64,000 nucleotides of DNA, taken from assembly GCF_023065955.2 (NCBI RefSeq), contig NW_026622819.1, forward strand, positions 2,013,501 through 2,077,500, in the 5' to 3' direction. A model generated the notes under the pieces. It saw nothing but the letters and a program-made list of their open reading frames with translations. It did not search any database and was not told the DNA's origin. Within the stretch, counting starts at the first letter, position 1. Every line of letters begins with the position of its first letter. Positions 21,851 to 33,440 of the stretch are shown in pieces. Source of the stretch: Ursus arctos. Its lineage: Eukaryota; Chordata; Mammalia; Carnivora; Ursidae. The translations under genes and the position numbers were made by a program.

Positions 21851-23450
21851 TTTTTTTTTTTTTAAAGAGCATATGGGTTTATTTACAATATTCTTTCTGG
21901 CCTCAGTTTTAAAAATGGATGTTATTCTTTTAATTTGCCCATTTCATTCAAGTTTTCAAATCTGATTTAGGAAATGGTTTAGTTTAACCTAAGCAAGAAA
22001 AGAGAAGAAAGCATAAATGGGAAAATGCTATCTAGTGCCTATATACTTTCCTTGTCAAATATTCAGTTACTAAATACAAATAAGTAATTGCCATTAGCCA
22101 GAGTGAGTATGCTTTATATGCTGTGTTGAAAATTCATTAATAAATTAGACTTGCAGAGAATCATTTCTAAAAAAGAAAGACTACTATTTAAGGAATTGTG
22201 TGATTTCTCTTTGTAAAAGTCATTTTTTAAGCCCGTTGGCAGATCTCAAGATCCTGTCTGCCATGGAAGAAAATAATATATCTGATATAGATGAAAATTT
22301 TCAAACATTAAATAACAGTCTCTTAGCAACCATAGAGATTTAAAGAGTTGACTTTCTTAATACCCATTGAGAAGTGTGTCAATGATTAAATGTTTCCTAA
22401 AAGAAAGATATGGAGCACCACTGGCGTGGGAGGGTCCTGGGGAAGGCTCACATGATTGATGTTCCCACCCCCCCTGATAACACCTGGCAGCGGTCTTGAT
22501 GTATGGCCCACCTTCACAGCCATCTTGGTAAGTGAAGCTGGCGTCATGGTCTGGGATGGCATTCAGTGGGCTTTCAGGTGACTTTCTGTGAGTGAGTCTC
22601 ATTTGTAATCCATTTGATGATTTGATATATAGTATTATGTGAAGGTAAATGTGGTTTTTTTGAGGATTGATATTCAAATTCTTCACAGTCCAAATGTTTA
22701 TATTCTGGGTTCTGAACCAAGCAGATAACAAGAGCTCAGTTAGTCATTTCTAAGAAGGAAAAGTTATATTCAAGGAATGGAATAATTCAAGGAATGGAAT
22801 AATTCAAGGAATGGAATAATTCAAGGAATGGAATAATTTTACAAATATTATTCTACATCCAGTACTTAGTCAAAAACAAGTGCCCAATTTGAAAGAGATT
22901 CTCCGAGAAAGACTGGAAGACACCAAATGAGCTGAAACATTATCCTCACAGTAAACTCTTCTAACATGAGAACGTTGTTTTAGACTTTTGATATGATCTG
23001 TAATTTGGCTCAAGTTTGGAACATTCTTGGAATAGTGAAGGATCCCTCTGTTATTTTCTGATGTCGTGTAAGGCAGTGGTTTCTCATTTGGTTGGCCAGT
23101 TCCTCTGAGTGCTTGGTTAATGCAGCTGCAGGGGCGTCGGGGCCCTGGACATAGCCAGCAGGTGGGTGGGGGAGAGCTCTGCTCTTCGGGGTGCATGTTC
23201 CCAGGGACACGCATGCTTTTGTGGAGATCTCTACTCTGTGCCGGCTGAGCGGCATGGTACTGGATGTTCTGTATGCTCTGTCCGCCATGCCACAATCTGT
23301 GACCTGACATGCCCTCTGGGAATGCTAGTAAGTTCTCCATCTGAGAGTCAAGATCTGCATGGAGCTTTCCTTAGGCTAGAGCAAGGAGTGGAACCCAACC
23401 TCACATTTGCTAGGGAAAAAATCTAAGGGCATGCACCTAGTCTAAAGTAA
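21851..23450 (-). pseudogene. Candidate processed retrocopy of an unidentified transcript
   Basis: Read on the minus strand, this segment ends in AATAAA (complement at 21878-21883) followed about 14 bases later by a run of 13 A (T run at 21851-21863), the layout of a polyadenylated mRNA 3' end copied into DNA. Upstream on the minus strand is about 1.5 kb of non-repeat sequence with fragmentary frames. One covers 23340-22870 (156 codons, starting MENLLAFPEGMSG), one lies in another frame at 23288-23010, and one at 22731-22357. Consecutive fragments sit in different frames, as in a decayed coding region. I do not recognise the protein and claim no function. The 5' limit is a guess and I found no matching target-site duplication. 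It could instead be single-copy DNA with a chance AATAAA beside an A-run. Confidence 0.45.
22769..22840. repeat. 17-bp tandem repeat, four copies
   Basis: The unit 'attcaaggaatggaata' is repeated about four times without visible differences, within the candidate retrocopy. Identical copies point to a recent local expansion. Confidence 0.93.
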
Positions 23451-23954
23451 AATAAAAGCAACTTCAAAATGTCAGATAGATGATGAATCATGAATATCTA
23501 CATAAGAATATATGTGAAAATGATTTAGAACTTTTGATTAAATATAAATCCCCAATAAATCAGCGATGATGAGGTTTCTATCACTCTTACTCATAAATAC
23601 CTGGTATCTAGATGTGAACAGTAGGCTGCGTGTGCTTGTCAGACAACACCCAAATGAGGTGTTCAATCTGGGGATGCGTAGTTAAAGATGAGATAACTGG
23701 GTCCTGGGGGTAGTTCAGTGACTGGAACCGAGGAAGAGAACATTTTCTTATTCTGGAATAAAATATGGGGATTGCTCCCTAAACTGACACAAGCAGGATT
23801 TACTTCAAAAGAGATTTATTTGGGGGCCTCTTCAAGGGATCGTTTATTCCAGTATATGAGGAACCTCGTTATGAAGCCAACCGTGTATCCCGCCGTTGCA
23901 CCAAGGAGACTCGGAGGAAGCCGTTTTCTGGAGCTCCAAGGGCAGGTGACTTCG
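23451..23954. other. Unassigned sequence
   Basis: A/T-rich to about 23700, then moderately GC-rich. The plus frame 23718-24164 runs straight into the antisense LTR and so is not a gene. No RNA or repeat is recognised. Confidence 0.5.
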
Positions 23955-24235
23955 GGGGGGTGCATTCGTCTGCTGGGGCCACGGACACCACAGACTTCTA
24001 CTTTCCCACCATTTGGAGGCTGGAAGTTTAAGATCAAGGTGCAGCAGGAACAGTTTCTGGTGAGAGCGGTCTCCTTGGCTTGCAGGTGGCTCTTGCCTGG
24101 AGGCTGTTCCTCTTCCCAGACACGAGTGCTGCTGGAGGGCCCACCCACCCTTCAACCTCGTTAACCTTAGTTACCTCTTTGTAAGGGCCCCATCTTCACA
24201 GAGCCACATTCTGAAGTGCTGGGGGGTAGGGTTTC

Positions 24236-24306
24236 TTTCTTTCTTTCCTTTCTTTTCTTTTCTTTTCTTTTCTTTTCTTTTCTTTTCTTTTCTTTTCTTT
24301 CCTTCT

Positions 24307-24347
<41 letters not shown>

Positions 24348-24375
24348 TTTCTTTCATTCTTTCTTTCTTTCTTTT
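24236..24375. repeat. (TTTC)n/(TTTTC)n microsatellite
   Basis: About 135 bases of 'tttctttc' and 'ttttcttttc' units. It lies directly at the tail end of the following antisense SINE, so it is the element's A-rich tail grown into (GAAA)n/(GAAAA)n on the minus strand. Confidence 0.97.
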
Positions 24376-24561
24376 AAGATTTATTTATTTGACAGAGAGA
24401 GACACAGGCAGTGAGAGAGGGAACACAAGCAGGGGGAGGGGGAGAGGAAGAAGCAGGCTTCCCGCTGAGCAAGGAGCCTGATGTGGGGCTCGATCCCAGG
24501 GTCCTGGGATCATGACCTGAGCTGAAGGCAGACGCTTAACGACTGTGCCACCCAGGTGCCC
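24376..24561 (-). mobile_element. SINEC, antisense, with 15-bp TSD
   Basis: Antisense SINE ('aagatttatttatttgacag', 'gtgagagagggaacacaagc', 'ctgtgccacccaggtgcc'). Its insertion, including the pyrimidine tail, is flanked by 'ggggggtagggtttc' at 24221-24235 and 24564-24578. This target-site duplication joins the two LTR halves exactly. Confidence 0.96.
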
Positions 24562-24605
24562 ATGGGGGGTAGGGTTTCAACCTACGAATGGGGGAGCAGA
24601 GTTGG

Positions 24606-25480
24606 GTCTGTCAGGGACAATGTGAAATCTCCGTGGTTGGTCAAGAGGAAGGGGGCCACAAGCAAGCTCCAAAGACATGAGCCAGATCTTCCGGAAAAGT
24701 CCTCGTGTTGGAGGAAGTTTGTGTTTTACAAGTGCTTCATTACTGTGTGTGTGCCCTGATGTCTGACAGAGGTGAGGCTAAAACCCCCTAAAAATAGCAA
24801 CGATGTCCCGCTTCCCAGAAATCATAAAATTCAGGCTAGGCTTGAAGGCAAGGAGACCGTGCCAGTGGGGAGCTGCCCCCCTTTGGAAGGGCTTCCCCGG
24901 CGTTTTCTCCCACGTGCTCCAAAGCTCAGCAGCCTCACGGTCTGGCACAGTGTGGCGGCGGCTTCTGGCTCGGGCTCCGCGTCCAGGGTGTCCGCCGTGT
25001 CAATCTGTCACCAGCAGAGCCCACTGCCCGGCGCCTAGGATCAGGCTCCCCCCTCGTAGGGAGCAGACCTCTCGGGGGCTTAGCACCCAGCTGCTTCCCC
25101 TTGGGCAATGGGGGTCAGAAAAGTGCTTCAGAAACTTTTTAGGAAGTTCTCGGGGGAACAGATGCCTTATGACCCCATATGACACTGTGATAGATTCTCC
25201 AGGTGGAGGGGCTGACGCCTGCGTTTCATGGCTAGAAACCACGAGGCTACACGAATGAATGAACGAATGAATGATCAAATAAATAAATCAAATCACTGGG
25301 ATCACTTGCAGGGATGACTGAAAGCTGCCGTTCACATTTTTATTTTACAGTACCGGTAATTGCTTCCTCTCTGCGCCCTATGGCTACAATAGATTTTTTC
25401 CTCATAATTATAATTTCAGCAAATTTTTTGCAATGGTAAAATACTGAAATTTTAAAGAAATCCAGCTGTCATTCCCCGTT
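24606..25480. other. Unassigned sequence with short AATGA run
   Basis: GC-rich at 24840-25100 with overlapping chance frames on both strands. A small 'gaatgaatgaacgaatgaatg' run with 'aaataaataaatc' lies at 25253-25289. No gene is recognised. Confidence 0.5.
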
Positions 25481-26130
25481 GAGCACACCTTCGTTTTATG
25501 TTGTTAATTCAGTTGTCTTCCTCACTCTGGGCACCCAGCTCCAAGGACTCTTTACAGGGACGGATTTATGATGGATGCCATCTGGTCTGATAGAAGGAAA
25601 CAGATATTGATTTTTAATATTTTCTCCCAACGTGTTTACTCTAGGATAATACAGCAGCTGTGTGGCAGCTTGTCTCGGAGTGGAAAGGATTATTACCACT
25701 GCCTTTTGATGAGATAAATTACCTAGGATGACTTGAATAGCTAAAGGGTATACTTTGATGTTATGTCGCTTCATTTACCCTTATGACTAAATGATTATTG
25801 ATTTTATATTTTTAAGCTCTTGAAACGTGAAAATAAGTTGGTGGAGGAGCCCGGCTGTGTTAGTTTTATTAATTTATTTCTGCGGGGCATAATTCACTTT
25901 GGACCAGGTTGTGAAGGTTTTGGGTTCATGACCGGCTGTAGATACAGTTGCAAAGAAATGGCTTATTTATATAGTCATTGCAAGTAGTCCCAAAATCAAT
26001 ACAGTCTGGGATTGGATGATTAAACTCAGTCCCTTTGTGGGACTCATTCCTGTAGCTGCTGCCGGAATCATCTTGACTACAGCAGACCCATGTGATCAAG
26101 TGTACAAATAGCAAGTTTGTTCAAGTTGAA
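25481..26130. promoter_or_regulatory. Candidate conserved noncoding block
   Basis: A/T-rich but not repeat-like, with homeodomain-type words ('tgttaattcag', 'gagataaattacctagg', 'taaatgattattgattttat', 'ttttattaatttatttc') and intact-looking complexity, flanked by CpG-rich DNA. This is the composition of vertebrate developmental enhancers, but conservation itself cannot be seen from one genome. Confidence 0.3.
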
Positions 26131-27420
26131 ATATTATTTTTTTTGCTCATCATTTTTTTTTATCTGCTATGCTCACTCAATGACATTTTAACAGCCTGGA
26201 AAAAAAAAAAGTGGTTGATTGACCACTTCAATGAAATCAGTAATCTGCATTGAGAGGGCCTCCGGGGCCTTCTCGAACGCCAGTGCGTGGGCTTGGGCAC
26301 CTGGATCAGAGTCCCACGGTGTGCGGGGTTCCGTCCTGGGTGCTTCTGCCGCAGGAGGGACCCCAGGTGTGCACTAAGCCGCGGCTGCTCTGCAGGGTTC
26401 AAGACGGTGGGCACGTCTGCAAGCCAGTGGCGGAGACCCACGTATTTCTGTGAAGTGTTGCCTTTCCTATGCTCCTTAGTGTGCCAGCACTGTACCACTC
26501 CATTTCTCGTCGACCGCTCCCAGGTCAAGTGCAGAAACGTTGTCTCTAGAAGATAGAAACAAACAGACTGCTTTGCTTTATTTTTTGTCATTTTCCCCTT
26601 TATTTTACCAGATTTTTAAACTAAATCACGAGGTCACCTGTATTTCTTGTTAATAATAAAATCTGGTTTGATTGCTGAGCCTTGTGGATGTCTTTGAAGT
26701 GGAGTTTACATTTGAAATTGGTAATTTTGTCTTTTATTTTTTATTTTTTGGTGATCTCTGCTCGCCTCCCAGCCAGACCTGAGGACGGCTTGGATGCTGG
26801 GTGGGAGGACAGGACGCAGGCAGGAAGGACGGATATTCTAGGAAGATTCTGCATTTATTTATGCAGACCGTCAAAACCCAGAGTAAGCCGAGGCCAGGGT
26901 AGGTGTGATGAGGAAGGAAGCCCAGGCTTTATTTTTATTTCAACAAAGTCCCTGGTTGGTGATCTCCCTTCCCTGGGCCCCGTCCCCACCTCAGCGGCTG
27001 GCCCTCAAGTGTTTGAAGGGATGGTTGGGCAAAGTTCCCTGACATGCCTCGTCCTGGGATAGTATTTTAAAAGCCAAAACTATATGTATCGATTGAATTA
27101 GGTAATATATATATATATATATATATTTGCCTTGGAAACCTGTTTCCCATAAATCTACGTGTTTGTACAACCGAAAGCCCTCTAAGCAAGCTAACAAGCT
27201 GTAGACGCGCAGGAAGCAGATACGTCAGGCATTTCATCTCCCAGACAGGACTTCTCAGTGGTGTAAGTGACGGTGGCACGTTTTACAGAGTTAAAAAAGG
27301 TGTAAGACACTTCTTACTTTAGTCAGTGTGTATGTATAATTAATGTGTAGTAAATTATATGGCTCCAGTTTAAAGCTTGTTTAAATGCATAGAATTTGAA
27401 GTGGAATGAAGAAATAAAAT
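26131..27420. other. Unassigned sequence
   Basis: Mixed DNA with an A-run (26202-26211), short T-runs and a (TA)n microsatellite. Frames such as 26160-26591 minus and 26682-27062 plus have no domain. No repeat family is recognised. Confidence 0.5.
27105..27127. repeat. (TA)n microsatellite
   Basis: An uninterrupted run of about eleven TA dinucleotides. Confidence 0.97.
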
Positions 27421-27720
27421 AACTTTTGGAGCACTGTAATGTAATATGTTGATCAATTTTATAGGGGAGTGGTGAATATTTAATTAATCACCTTTTGACA
27501 ATTATTCACACTGCTCGGGATCAAGGTCTCCATTAAAGCCGAAGAATGGCTTCATTACAAACGACCCATAAAAGTGTCAAGTACTGGCTGGGAAGACAAG
27601 TAATTTCCTCTCCCTTTAAAACCATTAGATGGAATGATGGGGGTGGGGAAGGTGACCAAGTGCATAATCGTGTGATTACAAAGAAAAGCTTAAACAGTAA
27701 ATTTGACAGCTAGGTTGGAG
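27421..27720. promoter_or_regulatory. Candidate conserved noncoding block
   Basis: It contains 'gaatatttaattaatcacc', 'tttgacaattattcac', 'tccattaaagccgaag' and 'cccataaaagtgtcaag': dense TAAT- and TGACA-type words in non-repetitive sequence, as in enhancers bound by homeodomain and TALE factors. No open frame of note. Inference only. Confidence 0.35.
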
Positions 27721-29620
27721 AGGCTAGAGGAGAAGGGTTATAAAGTGATGCCTGTGTTCCTTCCAGGAGCTTTTAATTTTCTAAGACGACAGGAATGACG
27801 GCATTCTATTTTTTGCTGGACTTTTTCTTCATCCTGCAGTATTTGCTTAGGGTTTAGGCATGCCAAGTTTGTCGTACTGGAGGATGTAAATAGAGGAATA
27901 ACTGACTTTTTTTCAAAATGCCTCTCTCGATGACTCTCAGCACAGGAAGAACACATTGGCTGCCATCTTGATTAATGCCCACCAAGGTGGGCCTATTGGA
28001 ATGGCGTCTGGACCGCGAAGAGGGACCAATATGTCAATGGAATCAGCACATGCATTTTCGGGGTTGGCTTCGAGGACTCAGAACAGATTGATCATCATAG
28101 CTCCTCTTCTGCCCGAGAACAATCTGGAAAGTTGATAACTGCTTCCATTTTACCGAATCCATTTCCTAATTCTTCAGGACTGGCCAAGAATCCTTGACGT
28201 GTATCAACTTTCAGATGCCAAAGATAGGTCTCTGGGCTCCAGGAACTCATGCAGGTATTTCCCGGAGCGAAAACTGTTTTCTTTCCCAAATGACTCAGTG
28301 GTGAAAATTAATTTGTGCAGATGTCAGGATTCCACGGCCTTGAGGAAGATAGTACAGAATAGACTCGTCCTTAAGATTTTCTCCTCCCCTCCTAGCTGAG
28401 AAAGGCATGCTAGGTGTTAGGACCAAATTTCAGCTGTGAAGAATCCTGCTAGATGCCAATGCCTGCCGGCCGAGTTCTCTGTGCTGTCACGAGGGTTCCA
28501 GACACTCGATTTAACTATAATTATAAATAACTTCCTTAGCTGTTAGACTTCTGCTTAAAATTGAGCTACATGCAAGCCGCTATTCCTTGCTTTCATAGAA
28601 GCAGGTAACACTTGGGTTTACAGGAGTCCAGCAAGTCTTAGCTGCCCCGAGACGCGTTTCTTAAACCCGACTTCTCTTCATTTCTTTGAACCTCACCTAT
28701 TTGAAGATCCGTCCCCTGTGGGTAGCTGGCTCCGGTGCACACACCCACACACACAAGTTCAAGTGGTCACTCTTAAAAACTAATGGCTATTGACTCTCGT
28801 TGGGATTTCTGTGATGTTATCTCGCCCCGTAAAGACTTTGCGGTATGCCGTTTACATTGTATCTGGTGATTGTATAATCATTATTGATTTTCCCTGTGTG
28901 TAGTACTTATGTCAAACAACCTAATATATTTAAATGGTGATTATTTCAATTCTATATCTACTATTAGATAAGATCAAAGGTAGTTAAATGTGCGGTCGAC
29001 GGGGAAAGAGATAGCGCAATGTACTTGGGCTCTACCCGTGCGATTGTCAACTCAGCAACAGTTGACAGTATTTAATAATTAACTTTCTAAAACATGTTGA
29101 GATTTTGGGCCTGCAGAAGAATGAGGCTGGCAGATGGAGGGAACGCGTCCCAGACTTGCTATGAAAGGCGCCACGGCCATGTGAATGCCAGCCTCGGGAT
29201 GGATTGCTCTTCAAAGATCCTGGGAAATCACTCTGTGTGCTTAATTTACTCCTCGTTTTTGTACAAATACTTCGGAAGAAATGAGAACCAAATCTAGACT
29301 GTCGTATAATTTCCCCCAGGATGTTGTCACAGCTAATCCGAGGACTGGGGTGCACCGGAGCTGGGACTCGGTGGTGAGCGGGCCTCTGAAGTCAGTCTCG
29401 GGGGTGCTACCATTATTGTGCTTATTAATCAGCAAACGGGGACGTGCAGTCTGGATGGGCGCATTTACAGGAAGGCACAGCAACTCCTTTTGTGGCTGTT
29501 TTAGAATTTTCTTAATATCATTTTCCCCCTGAAATACATTGTGGACTACAGTTTTTGGAAATCTGTGTAACCTATGTCAATAAATACTTATTATTTTGAA
29601 AAGTACTGACACTACATTTA
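27721..29620. other. Non-repetitive stretch, no gene recognised
   Basis: Mixed A/T-rich blocks (28500-28560, 28860-28990, 29520-29620) with no repeat family, RNA or exon I can support. Several parts (for example 27760-28000 and 29080-29340) have single-copy, enhancer-like character without a specific signal. Confidence 0.45.
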
Positions 29621-31638
29621 AGACAGTCTAATGAAAATGGCAGAAAAACAAAGTCCTACAAAAAAACAAATCTGAAAATGAGGCTTAACAGACACACCCC
29701 CATAGACACCCTTGAAGACTATTGTTTGTCGTCTCTCTGCACCAAGATTCGTGCCAAATTTTAGCTCTCCCCCCTACCCTGCTCTCCGTCCCTGGGCCCT
29801 GGGTGGGTGGGCAGCTCCTGCGGAGGGGACCTGACACGGGCTCGAATAGTTCCCCAGAGGGTCTCCTGGGACCACACGTTTTCCCCTTTACACAATGTTT
29901 GTTAGAAGTCATCTGTGCAGTCGAGGTGGCTGAGTGAGCAGAGGCTTTTCCCGGGAAGGTCAGGTGCTTCTGTTGGGATGGTTTGCTTTCATAGACATGT
30001 CCACATTTGCAGACGAAAGTTCTTTGTGCAAAACCCATGGAAACAGCTTGTGAGGTTTCTAAAATGTGTTTGGATCTGGTATTACATAAAACCGAGCAAT
30101 ACCTGGAGGAAGGGAACCAGACTGTGACGGGCCCGGGCTTCAGCGGGAAAACTAAGGGGGATGAGGGTGCGGCTGCCCCCGGAGGCCAGCACAGCCCCCG
30201 GGCTCGAGGCCGTCCGAGTTCTGTGCCGTTGCTTCCCTTCCAAGCCACCTGTCGTGGGATGTAAGGGACACAGAAGGACATGCTCGATTTCCCCAAACAC
30301 CGTGTTGTAGCAGTGACATGAAAACTGAGCTCCAAAAGATCCCGACGCACAGTTCTCCTTGACGCCGCTGGGGGAGGATGACTGGGTCAGTGCCCTCAAA
30401 ATTCAACAATCTTACTGAGAACGTTTGATTAGATTTTCATTTGATTTTAACTGATTTCATATTTGGTTTCTGAGCCAAATTCATTACAATATTCACCCCT
30501 TAAACTAATCTCCTATGCTTATTGACCTATTTTTTTTACTTATTTTATATTGTTTTCTTGTAGATCATACCACGGTCAGCAGAATATAGAAGGTATTTTA
30601 AAGTTTAGGGGGTGTATTACCAGCTGTTTTCTCGCGGGCCATCTGATCTTGAAATATGCAATTTTATGCACTACAAGAGACGCTCTGGACCACAGTGCGG
30701 AAGACGGCCAGTGGTCCTCTCCACAGCAGCGCACTTGGTCACCCGAGCCCACACGGCGATGCGGGCAGTATCAGGGAAGCGTCACTTGGGAGAATGGGAA
30801 GCCGCTCATTCCAGCGCTCGCTGGACGCTCACCCGGTGCGGCGGCATGAAGACTAACGGCAGGATGCGTACAACCCGCGGCCCTCAGGGGGCAGACTGGG
30901 CATGCCCACGTGCCACTAGGACGAGGACTGTGGACCAAGTGTGCAGTGGAGCTGATGCATCAGAGTGGGCTTTAGCGGGCTGCGGGTGCTGGGGTGGGCG
31001 GCCGGCCTCCTGGGGCGAGCGCACCTGCGGGGGGCAGTTTCAGCGTTGGCTGGACGGCCTCCTCCGTGGAGTCTTAAAAGCATGGCAGCCAAGAAGGAAG
31101 ACTGTGCTGCGTCGGGCTGGCTTCTCCCAAAGTCGGCTCTGGACGAACAGTCCTGCATCAGGGAGGGATTCCAGTAGGGGCACAGGCACGGGATCTGGAG
31201 TGGGAGGAGCCACGCTGGGCATGGGGTCCTGCAAACTCCATGGAGGGAACCCTGGGTGATGCCCTGGGAAGGGGTGGACTTTGGTGCAAGGGCGGGGGGG
31301 AGGTGGGACGCCCCCACCCCTCAAGGATTGCTTAGGGGCAGCCTGGGGAGGATGCTGTTTGTCAATTCCCAGGCACGGCCAGCTCAGGGGAAGTAGGTTC
31401 TAGAAGCTACGGTGGCCCCAGACAGTGACCCGGGTGCATGGTGAGGAGTCCAAGGGGACATGGGACGCACACAGGCCACCAAGAGACCAGGAGACACGTG
31501 GACTCCAGGCTATTTCTTGCAGTGGGGGTTCCTTCCCCCGGCAGCCTTTGGGCTGGAACAGGCACAGTGTAGAGAACATGTTACATTTGAGCAGTGAGAA
31601 GATGCACACACCAGCTTAACGGCTGGACCGGTCCCTCC
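29621..31638. other. GC- and CpG-rich unassigned stretch with chance open frames
   Basis: It holds the two longest open frames of the window, 221 codons (minus, 29685-30350) and 215 codons (plus, 30612-31259). Both are low-information Arg/Gly/Ser/Pro/Cys-rich sequences with no domain. Each overlaps long frames in other registers and neither has a visible promoter or splice layout. I read them as chance frames in CpG-rich DNA where stop codons are rare. Confidence 0.55.
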
Positions 31639-31790
31639 GAACCCCGGCCACATTTAACAGTGGCATCCTCACATGCGCATGCGTCCATGCATGCGGCACA
31701 TCCGCCACCTCCCCCAGCGTGCACAGGCATGAGCATGCGCGCACGTGCACACACGCTACACACTCATTGATGCGCACACGCGTTTACCTC
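31639..31790. repeat. Degenerate CA/TG and CpG alternating tract
   Basis: Alternating purine-pyrimidine runs such as 'catgcgcatgcgtccatgcatgcgg' (split around 31670-31700) and 'gagcatgcgcgcacgtgcac' near 31732. It is a worn (CA)n-type repeat with inserted CpGs and potential for Z-form DNA. Confidence 0.75.
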
Positions 31791-33440
31791 TGTGGTCTCT
31801 GGGCGAGGCCACTTCCTGCAGGCACGTGTGATCGCCATCCCTGATCAGTCTCCTCTGCTGTCCTCTGCCCCCCGACTCACGGGAAGGGTGACTACCCCGT
31901 AAGTGGGGTTTCTTTCTGACGCCGTGGGAAAATGAAGTCACGGTCTCAACCAGGAGCATTTAGTTCCTAGCAGGGAGCAGCTGTTGCGGCTCAACCAGAC
32001 CGCGAATCTGTCTGCTCTTAACAAGACAGGCGCGTCCTGGGGGACGTGATTTCAGGGGCGACCGTGAGTAGGTCTGCGGCCTTCAGACTTCCTCCTTCCG
32101 TAGTGCAAGTTGACAGACTCTAACTACCTCTTCAGATATGTAACATTTCCCTCGCTTATTATTTTGATATATTTCTACCCAGATTGCAAGCTCACTTCCC
32201 AACAGTTGTCCAAAAAAGCTAGGCGGGTTGTGATGGTCCAGCAAACATGAGGGCCAATCGCACGTCCTGTGGATGCATGGTCCACGGGGACCGAGCCCCA
32301 CTCACAGGGTGTGCGCCGAGCGGGCCAGCTCCACAGTCCTGGGCATGTTTGCATTCCAGGCAGCGGGTCTGAGGAGCATTCGGCATCTTGGCCTTTTTGA
32401 TTTAAAAATCAGGGAATATTTTTATATTTTATTTCATAGTGTTTCTTGGCATGAGAAAGAAAACAAGACAATGAACCAAACTTGTCCTGATTGAAAACTC
32501 AGTGCAAACCGGAAGAGGTCACTGTTGGAGCCCCACGGCCACCAGCTGTTGGCGCTGTCCTCGGGGCTCACCGACACCGTGAAGATAGCCCTCTATTTTT
32601 TAAAATTTCAGTATCTTTCTCTTGGAAAAGCAGTTTCAGTGCTGGGACACGTGCAGAGTGCTTCAGTGATAGGCAGGTCCTGTTTGCTCTTAGACAAGCT
32701 GCTCGCAGAATCTGCGCAAGTCGCCAAGGGTGGGACAGGCGTCCGACGCCCCGCGTCCCACGTGGGACCTGTCTCGTTTCACTTCCTGCTCAGGATAACT
32801 CCTCTGGCTGTTGAAAACTCGCCGCCGTGTCAAGCTGTAGTCCACCAGTTGGAGCCTCATTCCACCTTGTTTGGGTCCATTTGAACAATCTGGGGAGCAG
32901 TGGGGAGAGAAGTCCTGGTTTTCACTTGTTTCCAGTGATTTCTGCCCGGTGGCCCTCGCGGCGAGTTTCCAGCTGGAACACTGAGCAAGCTCGCCAGTGA
33001 AGTCGGGATAGCATGGTCTTGAGGGAATTTCTAATAACAGTGGTTTAAAAAGGTGGGCACAAACATTGTAAATTTGAAAATGTAACCCAAAGTGATGTGT
33101 TCACCAAACAATTAATGGGTTCCTATTTCTGGAAGTTATAAAGCTAAATGCCTAGAAAGATTTTTGGCATTTCTGTTGCTATTTCTTGCGATTCTTTCCT
33201 GCTCATGAACAGGAACAGAGACTTCGGTCTGGGGAGGTTCTGTGGCCTCTGCAGAAACCTTGACCCTGACACGTCAGAGCCGACGAACACTTGTTAGGAA
33301 GCCCCAGGCTCTGAAGAGCGGAGTTAACCTTGATTTCACTTCCACATGCTCTGGAAGCATCCTGGCCATGGCATTTCTATTAGGAATTTCCTGCATCCCA
33401 CCAAGAGTTCTCCAATGTCACAGTCTGGCTTCCCTCAGTT
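31791..33440. other. Unassigned sequence
   Basis: Mixed, moderately CpG-rich DNA with short overlapping frames. I see no repeat family, exon or RNA gene. Confidence 0.5.

Larger units (their letters stand above)
23955..24605 (-). mobile_element. MaLR-type LTR, antisense, split by a SINE
   Basis: 'accatttggaggctggaagtttaagatcaaggtgc' near 24008 and 'taccctctttg'-like 'ttacctctttgtaagggccc' near 24172 are complement LTR landmarks. The LTR is cut at about 24221-24235 by a SINE and resumes at 24564 with 'ggggggtagggtttcaacctacgaat', the complement of the LTR's 5' region. No viral coding sequence is present. Confidence 0.88.

Noticed and set aside
23718..24164. 148-codon plus frame as a gene
   Set aside because: Its second half is antisense MaLR LTR sequence.
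29685..30350. 221-codon minus-strand open frame as a gene
   Set aside because: It shows no domain, low-information composition and strong overlap with frames on the plus strand and in other registers. The CpG-rich context makes long chance frames likely.
30612..31259. 215-codon plus-strand open frame as a gene
   Set aside because: Arg/Gly/Ser/Trp-rich without a recognisable motif, overlapped by several other frames, and no promoter or splice evidence.
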